The notes beneath the pieces were generated by a model. That model saw nothing but the letters and a program-made list of their open reading frames with translations, had not been told where the DNA came from and did not search any database. 10,042 nt of DNA from an uncultured bacterium (GTDB taxonomy: Bacteria > Bacteroidota > Bacteroidia > Bacteroidales > CAIWKO01), in NCBI GenBank assembly GCA_903916135.1, contig CAIWVT010000650.1, forward strand, positions 1 to 10,042, read 5' to 3'. This document shows, in pieces, positions 1-6,346 of this stretch. How positions within the stretch are numbered: position 1 is the first letter of the stretch; every line of letters starts with the position of its first letter. Position numbers and translations under genes: made by a program.

Positions 1-104
1 CCCGCATCCCTATTATAGTCCCGATTTCAGTTGGAGTTTGCAGTCAAAAACATTCTCCAAAAAAAAATTTTTTTAAAAATTCATTCCATATTAAAAAAAT
101 CTTT

Positions 105-112
105 TAAATTTG
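105..112 (+). promoter_or_regulatory. Candidate -7 promoter element for the 161-901 gene
   Basis: TAAATTTG matches the Bacteroidota -7 consensus TAnnTTTG exactly. It would place a transcript start near 119, giving a leader of about 40 nt before the ATG at 161. I see no convincing TTTG at the -33 position (about 19 nt upstream), so this rests on the -7 box and its placement alone. Confidence 0.4.
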
Positions 113-160
113 CAGAAAAAAAATATCAAGTACTATCTATCCATTTAAAAAAGAAATATT

Positions 161-901
161 ATGTCATCAACTTCAGAAACCGGACACGCAAAAAATGTAT
201 CAAATTTCGAAACTCTGAAAATATCTTGCACCGGCTTTGGTGTTAAATATAATCCAAAGAAAGCCAGCATCAAGCTCCCTGCCCTCGGCATAAAATATAC
301 TGCTGCTGATGCTGAGCTTACCAAAGTTCGTCATTTATTGCCTCTTTACGAAGCCCCCAGCAATGCTCGTAAAATTTTATTCAAACCATTCACAAAACTG
401 GTTACTAACATCGTAAATGCTGTGAAAGCATCCGATGTTACGATTGAATTTATAGCAAATGTGAAAACAATTGCCCGCAAACTTCAGGGCAAAAGAGCCA
501 CTCCAAAGATAGTTGACAACCCCGCTACACCAGAAGATGAAAGCAAGAAAAGCATTTCAGCGTCGCAAATGAGTTTCGACATGCGCATCGAAAACTTTGG
601 AAAACTTATTGAACTTCTTGAGTCGAACGACGGATATGACCCTAACGAACCGGAATTAACGACAGTGACTCTCACGGCTTTGCGCGCATCTATGATTGCC
701 GAAAACACGGCAGCAAAAACAGCCTACACTCCTTTGGATAATGCTCGTATATCGAGAGATGTGGTTTTATATGATCCTGAAACGGGCTTGGTGAAAGTTG
801 CTACGGATGTGAAATCGTATGTAAAAAGTGTATTTGGTGCCACAAGTGATGAATTTAAGCAGGTTAGCAAGCTTAAGTTTGTTGTTATAGAAAACAAATA
901 A
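161..901 (+). CDS. Uncharacterised Bacteroidota protein, 246 aa
   Basis: This is a complete reading frame from ATG 161 to TAA 899-901. There is no Shine-Dalgarno sequence, but the A-rich upstream stretch and the TAAATTTG box at 105 fit a Bacteroidota start. I recall similar hypothetical proteins from this phylum but know no function for them. There is no signal peptide or membrane segment. The N-terminal part (about 20-110) is rich in Lys and Ala and looks soluble, with many predicted helices. A Pro/Asp/Ser-rich linker follows at about 112-135. The C-terminal part opens with SASQMSFDMRIENF (133-146), continues with KLIELL (148-153) and PNEPEL (161-166), and ends with a Lys/Val-rich segment containing VKSYVKSVFGA (217-227). 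The SQxSFDxRxENF stretch looks like the most conserved signature. The gene is convergent with the FAD dehydrogenase, and its stop codon lies inside the first unit of a tandem repeat array. It is certainly plausible as a real gene, given normal codon use and length, but its function is unknown. Confidence 0.85.
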   Translation: MSSTSETGHAKNVSNFETLKISCTGFGVKYNPKKASIKLPALGIKYTAADAELTKVRHLLPLYEAPSNARKILFKPFTKLVTNIVNAVKASDVTIEFIANVKTIARKLQGKRATPKIVDNPATPEDESKKSISASQMSFDMRIENFGKLIELLESNDGYDPNEPELTTVTLTALRASMIAENTAAKTAYTPLDNARISRDVVLYDPETGLVKVATDVKSYVKSVFGATSDEFKQVSKLKFVVIENK

Positions 902-1108
902 AAGGAAATTGCCTACAACAATTTAGAAACTTTTTACTGCAAAAAGGAATCTCCTTACTGTAAAAAGGAAACTCCTTACTGCAAAAAGGAAACTGTCTAC
1001 TGTAAAAAGGTAATTCTTTACTGCAAAATGGAAATTGCCTACTGTAAAAAGGAATAGTGTTACTAAAAAAAGGAAACTTGCTACTGCAAAAAGGAAACGA
1101 GTTACTGT
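899..1108. repeat. Tandem array A: ten 21-nt units
   Basis: Eight clear units (from 941, every 21 nt to 1108) have the pattern AAAAAGGAA, then about six variable bases, then TACTGY. Two more decayed units at 899-919 and 920-940 are in the same register, making 10 x 21 = 210 nt. The first unit starts on the TAA stop of the upstream gene, and the array is in frame with it, reading as heptapeptides such as KKETPYC. Stops in the unit at 1046-1066 and mostly non-synonymous differences argue against a coding role. Units at 941 and 962 contain AAGGA-N3-TCCTT, which on the minus strand is a small hairpin followed by T5. This could help end the transcript of the convergent dehydrogenase gene, but the stem is only 5 bp. 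The variable middles are too short for CRISPR spacers. Confidence 0.9.
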
Positions 1109-1144
1109 AGATTAAAGGGCAGTGGAATTAAAATGGGATGACTT

Positions 1145-2698
1145 TTATAGATTTTCCACACACCTCTCCGCACACTTCTCCCAATCTATCGCCGCCGAAA
1201 CTATCCCCCCTGCATAGCCCGCGCCCTCTCCACACGGATACAAACCCTTCACCCCCACATGCTCCAACGTCACCCCGTCCCGCGGAATCCGCACCGCCGA
1301 CGACGTCCGCGATTCCGGCGCATGAACCACAGCCTCATTCGTCAAAAAACCCCGCATTGCCTTCCCAAACTCCACAAAACCCAATCGCAAACGCTCCTCA
1401 ATAAACGCAGGCAAAACCGCCTTCATATCCACCGAAACCACCCCGGGCTTATACGACGTCACAGGCAAATCCCGCGAAACCCTTCCATCCACAAAATCCT
1501 GCAAGCGCTGCGCCGGAACCCTTTGCGACTTCCCCGCTTCCGCCCATGCCCGCTGTTCTATCTCCTTCTGAAACTCCAAAGCCGCCAACGCACCATACTT
1601 ACCATACCCCGCAAAATCCTCAGCCCGCAACTCCACCACGATACCCGAATTCCCCGTAGCCATATCCCGCCGCGACGGCGACCAACCATTCGTCACCACC
1701 TCCCCATCCTGAGTCGCACAAGGCGCAATCACCCCTCCAGGACACATACAAAACGAATACACCCCCCTGCCATTCACTTGCCTCACGATATTGTACGCTG
1801 CGGGTGGCAAAAACTCAGGTCGCACCTTACATTTATATTGTATCTCATCAATCAAACGCTGCGGATGTTCCACCCGAACCCCCATCGCAAACAGCTTCAT
1901 CTCAATCGCAATCCCCTTCCGGTCCAACAACTCATACACATCCCGCGCCGAATGTCCCGTTGCCAAAATCAACCGCTGCGTATCATATTTCTCTCCCGCT
2001 TTGGTCACGACCCCTGCCACAGCATTACCTTTAATTATAATATCCACCACACGACTCTCGAAATGTATCTCTCCGCCATGCGCCAAAATACATTCCCGTA
2101 TATTTTTAATGATATCGGGCAACTTATTGGTACCAATATGTGGATGCGCCTCCACGGCTATGTTTTTATCTGCTCCAAACCCCACCAAAAGGTCAATAAT
2201 CCTATCCACATCGCCCCGCTTCTTCGAGCGTGTGTATAACTTCCCATCAGAATAGGTGCCCGCGCCCCCTTCTCCAAAGCAATAATTAGAATCCTCGTTC
2301 ACCACATGCTGCATATTGATAGCCTTCAGGTCTGCCACCCGCAAACGCACATCCTTTCCCCGCTCCAATATGATTGGTTTAATGCCTTTCTCAATACAAC
2401 GCAATCCTGCGAACAAACCTGCCGGTCCTGCACCTATTATAATTATGTGCTGCGCATTTGTCACGTTTTTATACTCGGGCAAACGAATGATCCGCTCCTC
2501 AAAATCTTCATTGACGTACAAATTAATCAATAAATTTATTTTAATGCTACGTTGTCGCGCATCAATAGACGACCTCAGAATCTCCATATAACGAATTTCG
2601 TCCTTGCGAATGCCCGTCTTGCCGGAAACGATTTTCAACAATTCTTCTTTGTTCTCAACCACTTCGGGCGCTACTTGTATTTGAATTTGCTGCTGCAT
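1145..2698 (-). CDS. FAD-dependent dehydrogenase (COG2509 family)
   Basis: The product is a 517-aa soluble flavoprotein of the uncharacterised COG2509 dehydrogenase group; its physiological substrate is not known. Residues 1 to about 85 form the small alpha/beta domain typical of this group, including SSIDARQR (about 43-50). The dinucleotide-binding motif IGAGPAGLFAG is at about 88-98 and is followed by ILERG (about 110-114). The family signature FGEGGAGTYSDGKL lies at about 141-154, ATGHSARD falls in the middle, and the C-terminal FAD motif GLYPCGEGAGYAGG is at about 485-498. The ATG at 2698 is preferred because the protein then starts MQQQIQIQVAP, as relatives do, and because a TATCTTTA box lies just upstream (2717-2710). 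An upstream in-frame ATG at 2731 would add 11 residues and would sit upstream of that box. After the final FAD motif the text reads AIDWEK, where I would expect a Gly in place of the Trp. It is divergent from thrS and convergent with the 161-901 gene. Confidence 0.9.
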   Translation of the reverse strand: MQQQIQIQVAPEVVENKEELLKIVSGKTGIRKDEIRYMEILRSSIDARQRSIKINLLINLYVNEDFEERIIRLPEYKNVTNAQHIIIIGAGPAGLFAGLRCIEKGIKPIILERGKDVRLRVADLKAINMQHVVNEDSNYCFGEGGAGTYSDGKLYTRSKKRGDVDRIIDLLVGFGADKNIAVEAHPHIGTNKLPDIIKNIRECILAHGGEIHFESRVVDIIIKGNAVAGVVTKAGEKYDTQRLILATGHSARDVYELLDRKGIAIEMKLFAMGVRVEHPQRLIDEIQYKCKVRPEFLPPAAYNIVRQVNGRGVYSFCMCPGGVIAPCATQDGEVVTNGWSPSRRDMATGNSGIVVELRAEDFAGYGKYGALAALEFQKEIEQRAWAEAGKSQRVPAQRLQDFVDGRVSRDLPVTSYKPGVVSVDMKAVLPAFIEERLRLGFVEFGKAMRGFLTNEAVVHAPESRTSSAVRIPRDGVTLEHVGVKGLYPCGEGAGYAGGIVSAAIDWEKCAERCVENL

Positions 2699-2709
2699 AA
2701 TTTTTTCGG

Positions 2710-2717
2710 TAAAGATA
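2710..2717 (-). promoter_or_regulatory. Candidate -7 element for the FAD dehydrogenase gene
   Basis: Read on the minus strand this is TATCTTTA, one base from TAnnTTTG. It would start transcription only a few bases before the ATG at 2698, implying a near-leaderless message and supporting that start over the ATG at 2731. An overlapping alternative, CATATTTG (2725-2718), has a TTTG 23 nt upstream (2752-2749). The choice between the two is open. Confidence 0.35.
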
Positions 2718-2787
2718 CAAATATGCTGCATACCTCCATGATTTTATTCAAAAAAAGTAAAAAAATAATATTCCTCGATAAATATAT

Positions 2788-2818
2788 GTTGTTAATTGGA
2801 TTAAAATGATTAATTTTG
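2788..2818 (+). promoter_or_regulatory. Bacteroidota-type promoter for the thrS operon
   Basis: TAATTTTG at 2811-2818 matches the -7 consensus TAnnTTTG. GTTG at 2788-2791 differs by one base from the -33 TTTG and is separated from the -7 box by 19 nt, the expected spacing. The transcript would begin near 2825, leaving a leader of about 20 nt before the thrS ATG. That is too short for a long attenuator or T-box in front of thrS. Confidence 0.65.
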
Positions 2819-2843
2819 CACCCATTTTTGAATAATCAGTATA

Positions 2844-4778
2844 ATGCTAAATATAACATTGCCGGACAATACGGTAAGACAATACGTTGAGGGAATCACA
2901 GGACACGAGATCGCGCTAAGCATTAGCGAAGGTCTTGCGCGTAATGTATTGGCGATTCAGGTGAATGGTGAAGTTTGGGATTCTAACCGCCCATTGTACG
3001 CTGATGCCAACATAAAACTCCTCACGTGGAACGATACCGAAGGCAAAGCTGCTTTTTGGCACACCTCAGCACACATAATGGCAGAAGCTATCGAGTTACT
3101 TTATCCAGGAACCAAATTTGGCATAGGTCCGAACATCGAAAATGGTTTCTATTATGATGTTGACATGGGCGAACGCGTGCTGACCGAAGCCGATTTCAAA
3201 GCCCTCGAAGATAAAATGCTTGAACTTTCGAGAGAAAATCAAGTTTTGCTCCGTAAAGAAATTTCCAAACAAGGCGCCATTGACCATTTCACTGCCAAAG
3301 GCGACGAATATAAACTCGAACTCATCAACGAACTGACTGACGGCGAAATCACGCTCTATGAAAGCGGCAAGTTTACAGATTTGTGTCGTGGTCCACATAT
3401 CCCGAACACGGGCTTTATCAAAGCGATTAAAGTCATGAGTGTTGCAGGGGCTTATTGGCGTGGCGATATCAATCGCAAACAACTTACCCGAGTTTACGGT
3501 ATCACATTTCCCAAACAAAAAGACCTGACAGAATACTTAATTTTGTTGGAAGAAGCAAAGAAACGCGACCATCGCAAATTAGGCAGAGAATTAGAACTCT
3601 TTACTTTTTCGCAAAATGTCGGTTTAGGTTTGCCCTTGTGGTTGCCTAAAGGAACCGCTATCCGCGAACGCTTGGAAGCATTTCTAAAGAAAGTGCAACG
3701 CAACGCAGGCTACGTTCAGGTGATGACTCCTCACATTGGCGATGTGAATTTATACAAAACTTCAGGACATTTTCAGAAATACGGACAGGATTCTTTTCAA
3801 CCTATTTCTACTCCTATAGAAGGAGAGCAATTTATGTTGAAACCTATGAATTGTCCTCATCATTGTGAGATATACAAATTCAAACCACGTTCTTATAAAG
3901 ATTTACCTTTGCGCATGGCGGAGTTTGGCACCGTTTATCGCTACGAACAAAGCGGCGAATTGCACGGGTTGACACGTGTGAGAGGATTTACACAAGACGA
4001 TGCTCACATCTTTTGTTTGCCCGATCAGGTGAAATCGGAATTTGTGGATGTTATCAAAATCGTGATGATAATTTTTAAGGCTCTTGACTTTAAAGATTTC
4101 ACGGCTCAGATTTCTCTACGCGACCCCAACAACAAAGAAAAATATATCGGCACTGACGAAAACTGGGATAAAGCCGAACAAGCCATCTTAGAAGTTTGTA
4201 AAGAAAATAATATCAACGCTGTGATAGAATATGGCGAAGCAGCTTTCTATGGTCCGAAGTTGGATTTTATGGTTCGCGATGCTATTGGCAGAAAATGGCA
4301 ATTGGGCACCATACAAGTTGATTACAATCTACCGGAACGTTTCGAATTAGAATACATCGGCAACGACAATCAAAAACATCGCCCTGTGATGATTCATCGT
4401 GCGCCCTTCGGTTCGATGGAACGTTTTGTAGCGGTTTTGATTGAACATTGTGCCGGAAAGTTCCCTTTGTGGTTGGCTCCGGAGCAAGTTTCCATACTGC
4501 CGATTAGTGAGAAATATGAAATTTATGCGAAAAATGTCTCATTATTGCTAAATAATTACGATATTCGCAGCAAAATTGATAATCGAAACGAGAAGACAGG
4601 CAAAAAGATTCGTGACGCTGAGGTGGAACGTATCCCTTACATGCTGATTGTAGGCGAGAAAGAAGAAGCTGAAGGCACTATTTCTGTAAGAAAACAAGGC
4701 GACGGCGACTTAGGTTCTTTTAGCATCGAAGCATTTGCTGCCTTAATTAATGATGAGATTACAAAATTGATGGAATAA
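2844..4778 (+). CDS. thrS: Threonyl-tRNA synthetase
   Basis: This enzyme charges tRNA-Thr with threonine in the cytoplasm using ATP. At 644 aa it has the full bacterial length and domain order. A TGS domain occupies residues 1 to about 62. The second additional (editing) domain carries H73, H77, C181 and H185 in HTSAH and CRGPH, the residues that clear Ser mischarged onto tRNA-Thr. The class II catalytic core has the three zinc ligands C337 (MNCPHH), H388 (DDAHIF) and H518, motif 2 around FGTVYRYEQSG (361-371) with R366, and motif 3 around HRAPFGSMERF (518-528). The anticodon-binding domain follows from about 545 to the end. The ATG at 2844 has an A/T-rich, SD-free context. It is the first gene of the cluster with infC 40 nt downstream. 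All key residues are present, so it should be active. Confidence 0.98.
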   Translation: MLNITLPDNTVRQYVEGITGHEIALSISEGLARNVLAIQVNGEVWDSNRPLYADANIKLLTWNDTEGKAAFWHTSAHIMAEAIELLYPGTKFGIGPNIENGFYYDVDMGERVLTEADFKALEDKMLELSRENQVLLRKEISKQGAIDHFTAKGDEYKLELINELTDGEITLYESGKFTDLCRGPHIPNTGFIKAIKVMSVAGAYWRGDINRKQLTRVYGITFPKQKDLTEYLILLEEAKKRDHRKLGRELELFTFSQNVGLGLPLWLPKGTAIRERLEAFLKKVQRNAGYVQVMTPHIGDVNLYKTSGHFQKYGQDSFQPISTPIEGEQFMLKPMNCPHHCEIYKFKPRSYKDLPLRMAEFGTVYRYEQSGELHGLTRVRGFTQDDAHIFCLPDQVKSEFVDVIKIVMIIFKALDFKDFTAQISLRDPNNKEKYIGTDENWDKAEQAILEVCKENNINAVIEYGEAAFYGPKLDFMVRDAIGRKWQLGTIQVDYNLPERFELEYIGNDNQKHRPVMIHRAPFGSMERFVAVLIEHCAGKFPLWLAPEQVSILPISEKYEIYAKNVSLLLNNYDIRSKIDNRNEKTGKKIRDAEVERIPYMLIVGEKEEAEGTISVRKQGDGDLGSFSIEAFAALINDEITKLME

Positions 4779-4805
4779 AAAATTAAATAAATTATAAACT
4801 AAAGT

Positions 4806-4821
4806 AGGAGGATAAATTATA
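4806..4821 (+). promoter_or_regulatory. Strong Shine-Dalgarno and non-AUG start of infC
   Basis: AGGAGG at 4806-4811 is a near-perfect anti-SD match, unlike every other start I examined in this window. An in-frame TAA at 4813-4815 closes the frame upstream. The only codons that can start a full-length IF3 are ATT (4816) and ATA (4819), with spacings of 4 and 7 nt from the SD. The 7-nt spacing and the resulting Met-Ala N-terminus favour ATA. IF3 rejects non-AUG starts, so this arrangement fits translational self-repression as known for the AUU start of E. coli infC. Confidence 0.75.
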
Positions 4822-5370
4822 GCTACAAATACTAATTTCCAGCGTGGAAAAGGATTCGTTAAGAGAGAAGCTCTACACAAAATAAACAACTTGATACAAT
4901 CACCGGTGGTGAGAGTTGTGGGTGATGATATTACTATGGGTATTTACCCAATAAAAGAGGCTATCGCCATTGCTGAAGAGCAGGGTTTAGACCTTGTTGA
5001 GATTTCTCCAACAGCAAATCCACCTGTTTGCAAAGTAGTTGATTACAAAAAATTTCTTTACGAACAGAAACGCAAGCAAAAAGAAATGAAAGCCAAAGCT
5101 GCCAAAGTGGTGGTGAAGGAAATCAGGTTGGGACCCAACACCGATGATCATGATTTTAATTTCAAATTGAAACATGCCATGAAATTTTTGCAAGACGGAT
5201 GTAAGGTAAAAGTAGATGTTTTTTTTAGAGGACGTTCCATAGTGTATAAAGAACAAGGCGAAATCATACTACTCAAATTCGCGCAAGAATTGGTAGATTA
5301 TGGCAAACCCGAACAATTACCACGCTTGGAAGGCAAACGAATGATCATGATATTAACGCCAAAAAAATAA
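4819..5370 (+). CDS. infC: Translation initiation factor IF3, non-AUG start
   Basis: IF3 binds the 30S subunit, keeps it apart from 50S and checks the start codon and initiator tRNA. From ATA 4819 the protein has 183 aa, a normal length. A basic N-terminal tail leads into ALHKINNLI, then VVRVVGDD and LDLVEISPTANPPVCKVVDYKKFLYEQ of the N-terminal domain. The Lys-rich linker KRKQKEMKAKAAK comes next, followed by the C-terminal domain with VVVKEIRLGPNTDDHDFNFK, VFFRGRSI and EGKRMIMI. Starting at the TTG at 4891 would cut off the conserved HKIN segment, and the first in-frame ATG (4936) would delete still more of the domain. The real start must therefore be ATA 4819 or ATT 4816. The gene lies between thrS and rpmI, 27 nt before rpmI. 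Confidence 0.95.
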   Translation: MATNTNFQRGKGFVKREALHKINNLIQSPVVRVVGDDITMGIYPIKEAIAIAEEQGLDLVEISPTANPPVCKVVDYKKFLYEQKRKQKEMKAKAAKVVVKEIRLGPNTDDHDFNFKLKHAMKFLQDGCKVKVDVFFRGRSIVYKEQGEIILLKFAQELVDYGKPEQLPRLEGKRMIMILTPKK

Positions 5371-5397
5371 TCAATAACCAAATAAATAATTTGTAAC

Positions 5398-5592
5398 ATG
5401 CCAAAAATGAAATCAATTTCCGGAGCTAAGAAAAGATTAGACTTTACAGGAACCGGAAAATTAAAAAGAAAGCACGCCTACAAAAGTCACATTCTTACCA
5501 AAAAATCCATTAAAAGGAAAAGAAATTTGACCTACTCTGCCACAGTGGACAAGTCAGATGAGAAGAGAGTGAAAAAAATGTTAGCTTGCTAA
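5398..5592 (+). CDS. rpmI: 50S ribosomal protein L35 (bL35)
   Basis: This is a 64-aa, strongly basic protein of the large ribosomal subunit. It starts MPKMKSISGAKKRLDFTGTGKLKRKHAYKSH, a slightly divergent form of the usual KTKSGAAKRFKxTGSGKxKRxxAxxxH opening, and has the typical LTKKSIKRKRNL middle and a VKKMLAC end. The ATG at 5398 has no SD and an A/T-rich upstream region. Its position between infC and rplT is the standard arrangement, and co-transcription with both is likely. Confidence 0.97.
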   Translation: MPKMKSISGAKKRLDFTGTGKLKRKHAYKSHILTKKSIKRKRNLTYSATVDKSDEKRVKKMLAC

Positions 5593-5610
5593 GTAAATTA
5601 ATTATTAACC

Positions 5611-5659
5611 TTGCCTTTAGCATGAGAGCTTCCATATAAAAAGGGGAACGCTAAAGCAA
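5611..5659 (+). promoter_or_regulatory. Stem-loop in the rpmI-rplT spacer, possible L20 operator
   Basis: CTTTAGC (5615-5621) pairs with GCTAAAG (5650-5656). Across a bulged C, TTG (5611-5613) also pairs with CAA (5657-5659). Inside, TTCC (5630-5633) can pair with GGAA (5645-5648). The 3' arm ends 16 nt before the rplT ATG and is not followed by a T-run, so it is not an intrinsic terminator. The 83-nt rpmI-rplT gap is long for this pair. L20 is known to repress its own operon through leader RNA structures in E. coli and Bacillus. That this hairpin does so here is inference. Confidence 0.45.
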
Positions 5660-5675
5660 AAAAAACAAACAAATT

Positions 5676-6020
5676 ATGCCACGTTCAGTAAATTCAGTAG
5701 CATCACGTCACAAAAAGAAAAAACTACTACGCCTCGTTAAAGGGCAGTTCGGTAGAAGAAAAAATGTATGGACCGTAGCTAAAAATGCCTACGAAAGAGG
5801 TATGCAATATGCTTATCGCGATAGACGTAACAAAAAACGCGATTTCAGAGGTCTATGGATCACTCGTATCAATGCAGGCACACGCCTTTATGGTTTGAGT
5901 TATTCAGCATTTATGGGTAAAATTCATAAAAAAGGGATAGAGCTTAACCGCAAAACCCTTGCCGATTTGGCAATGAACGAACCTTTAGCATTCAAAGCAA
6001 TTGTTGATGCTGTAAAATAG
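5676..6020 (+). CDS. rplT: 50S ribosomal protein L20 (bL20)
   Basis: L20 binds 23S rRNA early and is needed for large-subunit assembly; in several bacteria it also represses its own operon. The protein has 114 aa, the normal length, with the family opening MPRSVNSVASRHKKKKLLRLVKGQFGRRKNVWTVAKNAYERGMQYAYRDRRNKKRDFRGLWITRINA followed by the globular C-terminal domain with YSAFMGKIHKKGIELNRKTLADLA. The basic N-terminal half forms the long RNA-binding helix. The ATG at 5676 lacks an SD and is preceded by an A-rich tract. It is the last gene of the cluster, followed by a terminator. Confidence 0.98.
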   Translation: MPRSVNSVASRHKKKKLLRLVKGQFGRRKNVWTVAKNAYERGMQYAYRDRRNKKRDFRGLWITRINAGTRLYGLSYSAFMGKIHKKGIELNRKTLADLAMNEPLAFKAIVDAVK

Positions 6021-6041
6021 GTCTTTTCAACAAGAAACACT

Positions 6042-6071
6042 AAAAGGGGAGCAAGGTGCTCCCTTTTTTTT
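6042..6071 (+). terminator. Intrinsic terminator of the thrS-rplT operon
   Basis: GGGGAGC (6046-6052) pairs with GCTCCC plus T (6058-6064) around a 5-nt loop, extended by A/T pairs at the base. An eight-base T-run follows (6064-6071). It lies 21 nt after the rplT stop, as expected for the end of the operon. Confidence 0.9.
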
Positions 6072-6080
6072 ATGCGGTAA

Positions 6081-6249
6081 GCTAAGGACACAATTTAAAC
6101 ACAAAGACACTAAGACTCTAAGAACACAAAGAATTTAAACACGAATACTCTAAGCACACTAAGGGTGCAGTAGTTTTCTTTGTGTCTTCGTGCCTTAATA
6201 CCTTTGTGCCTTCGTGCCTTTGTGTCTTCGTGTCTTTGTGTCTCCGAGT
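6081..6249. repeat. Inverted low-complexity repeat with 8-bp period
   Basis: The right part is nine successive 8-nt units from 6178 to 6249 of the form CTTYGTGY (CTTTGTGT, CTTCGTGC and so on; the third and the last have drifted). The left part (about 6096-6164) carries the same theme in the opposite orientation (ACACAAAG, ACACTAAG), less regular, so the two arms could fold on each other across a short middle near 6165-6177. This style of intergenic repeat is familiar from Bacteroidota genomes. It contains no credible gene. Confidence 0.7.
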
Positions 6250-6262
6250 TTCTGATTGGTCT

Positions 6263-6290
6263 TAAATCTAAAATCATAAATCTAAAATCA
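6263..6290. repeat. Perfect 14-bp tandem duplication
   Basis: TAAATCTAAAATCA occurs at 6263-6276 and again at 6277-6290 without a change. It sits between the 8-bp-period repeat and the promoter of the acyltransferase gene. No function is apparent. Confidence 0.8.
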
Positions 6291-6317
6291 AAACCGCGCT
6301 TTGTTTTATTTTTTTCG

Positions 6318-6325
6318 TAACTTTG
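6318..6325 (+). promoter_or_regulatory. -7 promoter element of the acyltransferase operon
   Basis: TAACTTTG matches TAnnTTTG exactly and lies 21 nt before the ATG at 6347, implying a leader of about 15 nt. The nearest TTTG (6300-6303) is only 14 nt upstream, short of the usual 19 or so, so the -33 box is doubtful. Confidence 0.5.
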
Positions 6326-6346
6326 CAAAGCAAATTTAGATGAATT

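Noticed and set aside
31..74. Hairpin TTGGAG/CTCCAA followed by A-run and T-run, as a terminator of an upstream gene
   Set aside because: The stem has only six contiguous pairs, and eight or more A residues separate it from the T-run. Not enough to call.
31..246. 71-codon plus-strand frame
   Set aside because: It starts at a TTG in AT-rich spacer and overlaps the 161-901 gene in another frame. Lys/Ile/Phe-rich text reflects base composition.
941..1108. Array A as a CRISPR array
   Set aside because: The conserved part is about 15 nt and the variable part about 6 nt, far too short for spacers, and there are no cas genes.
1259..2239. Long plus-strand frame of 326 codons and neighbouring plus-strand frames
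   Set aside because: These are antisense shadows of the FAD dehydrogenase, with Arg/His/Pro-rich low-quality translations, whereas the minus strand has clear family motifs.
2699..2731. Upstream ATG (2731) as start of the FAD dehydrogenase, with GGAGG in front of it
   Set aside because: The GGAGG is only one base from the ATG, too close to serve as an SD. The extra 11 residues do not look like family sequence, and the likely -7 box would lie inside the coding region.
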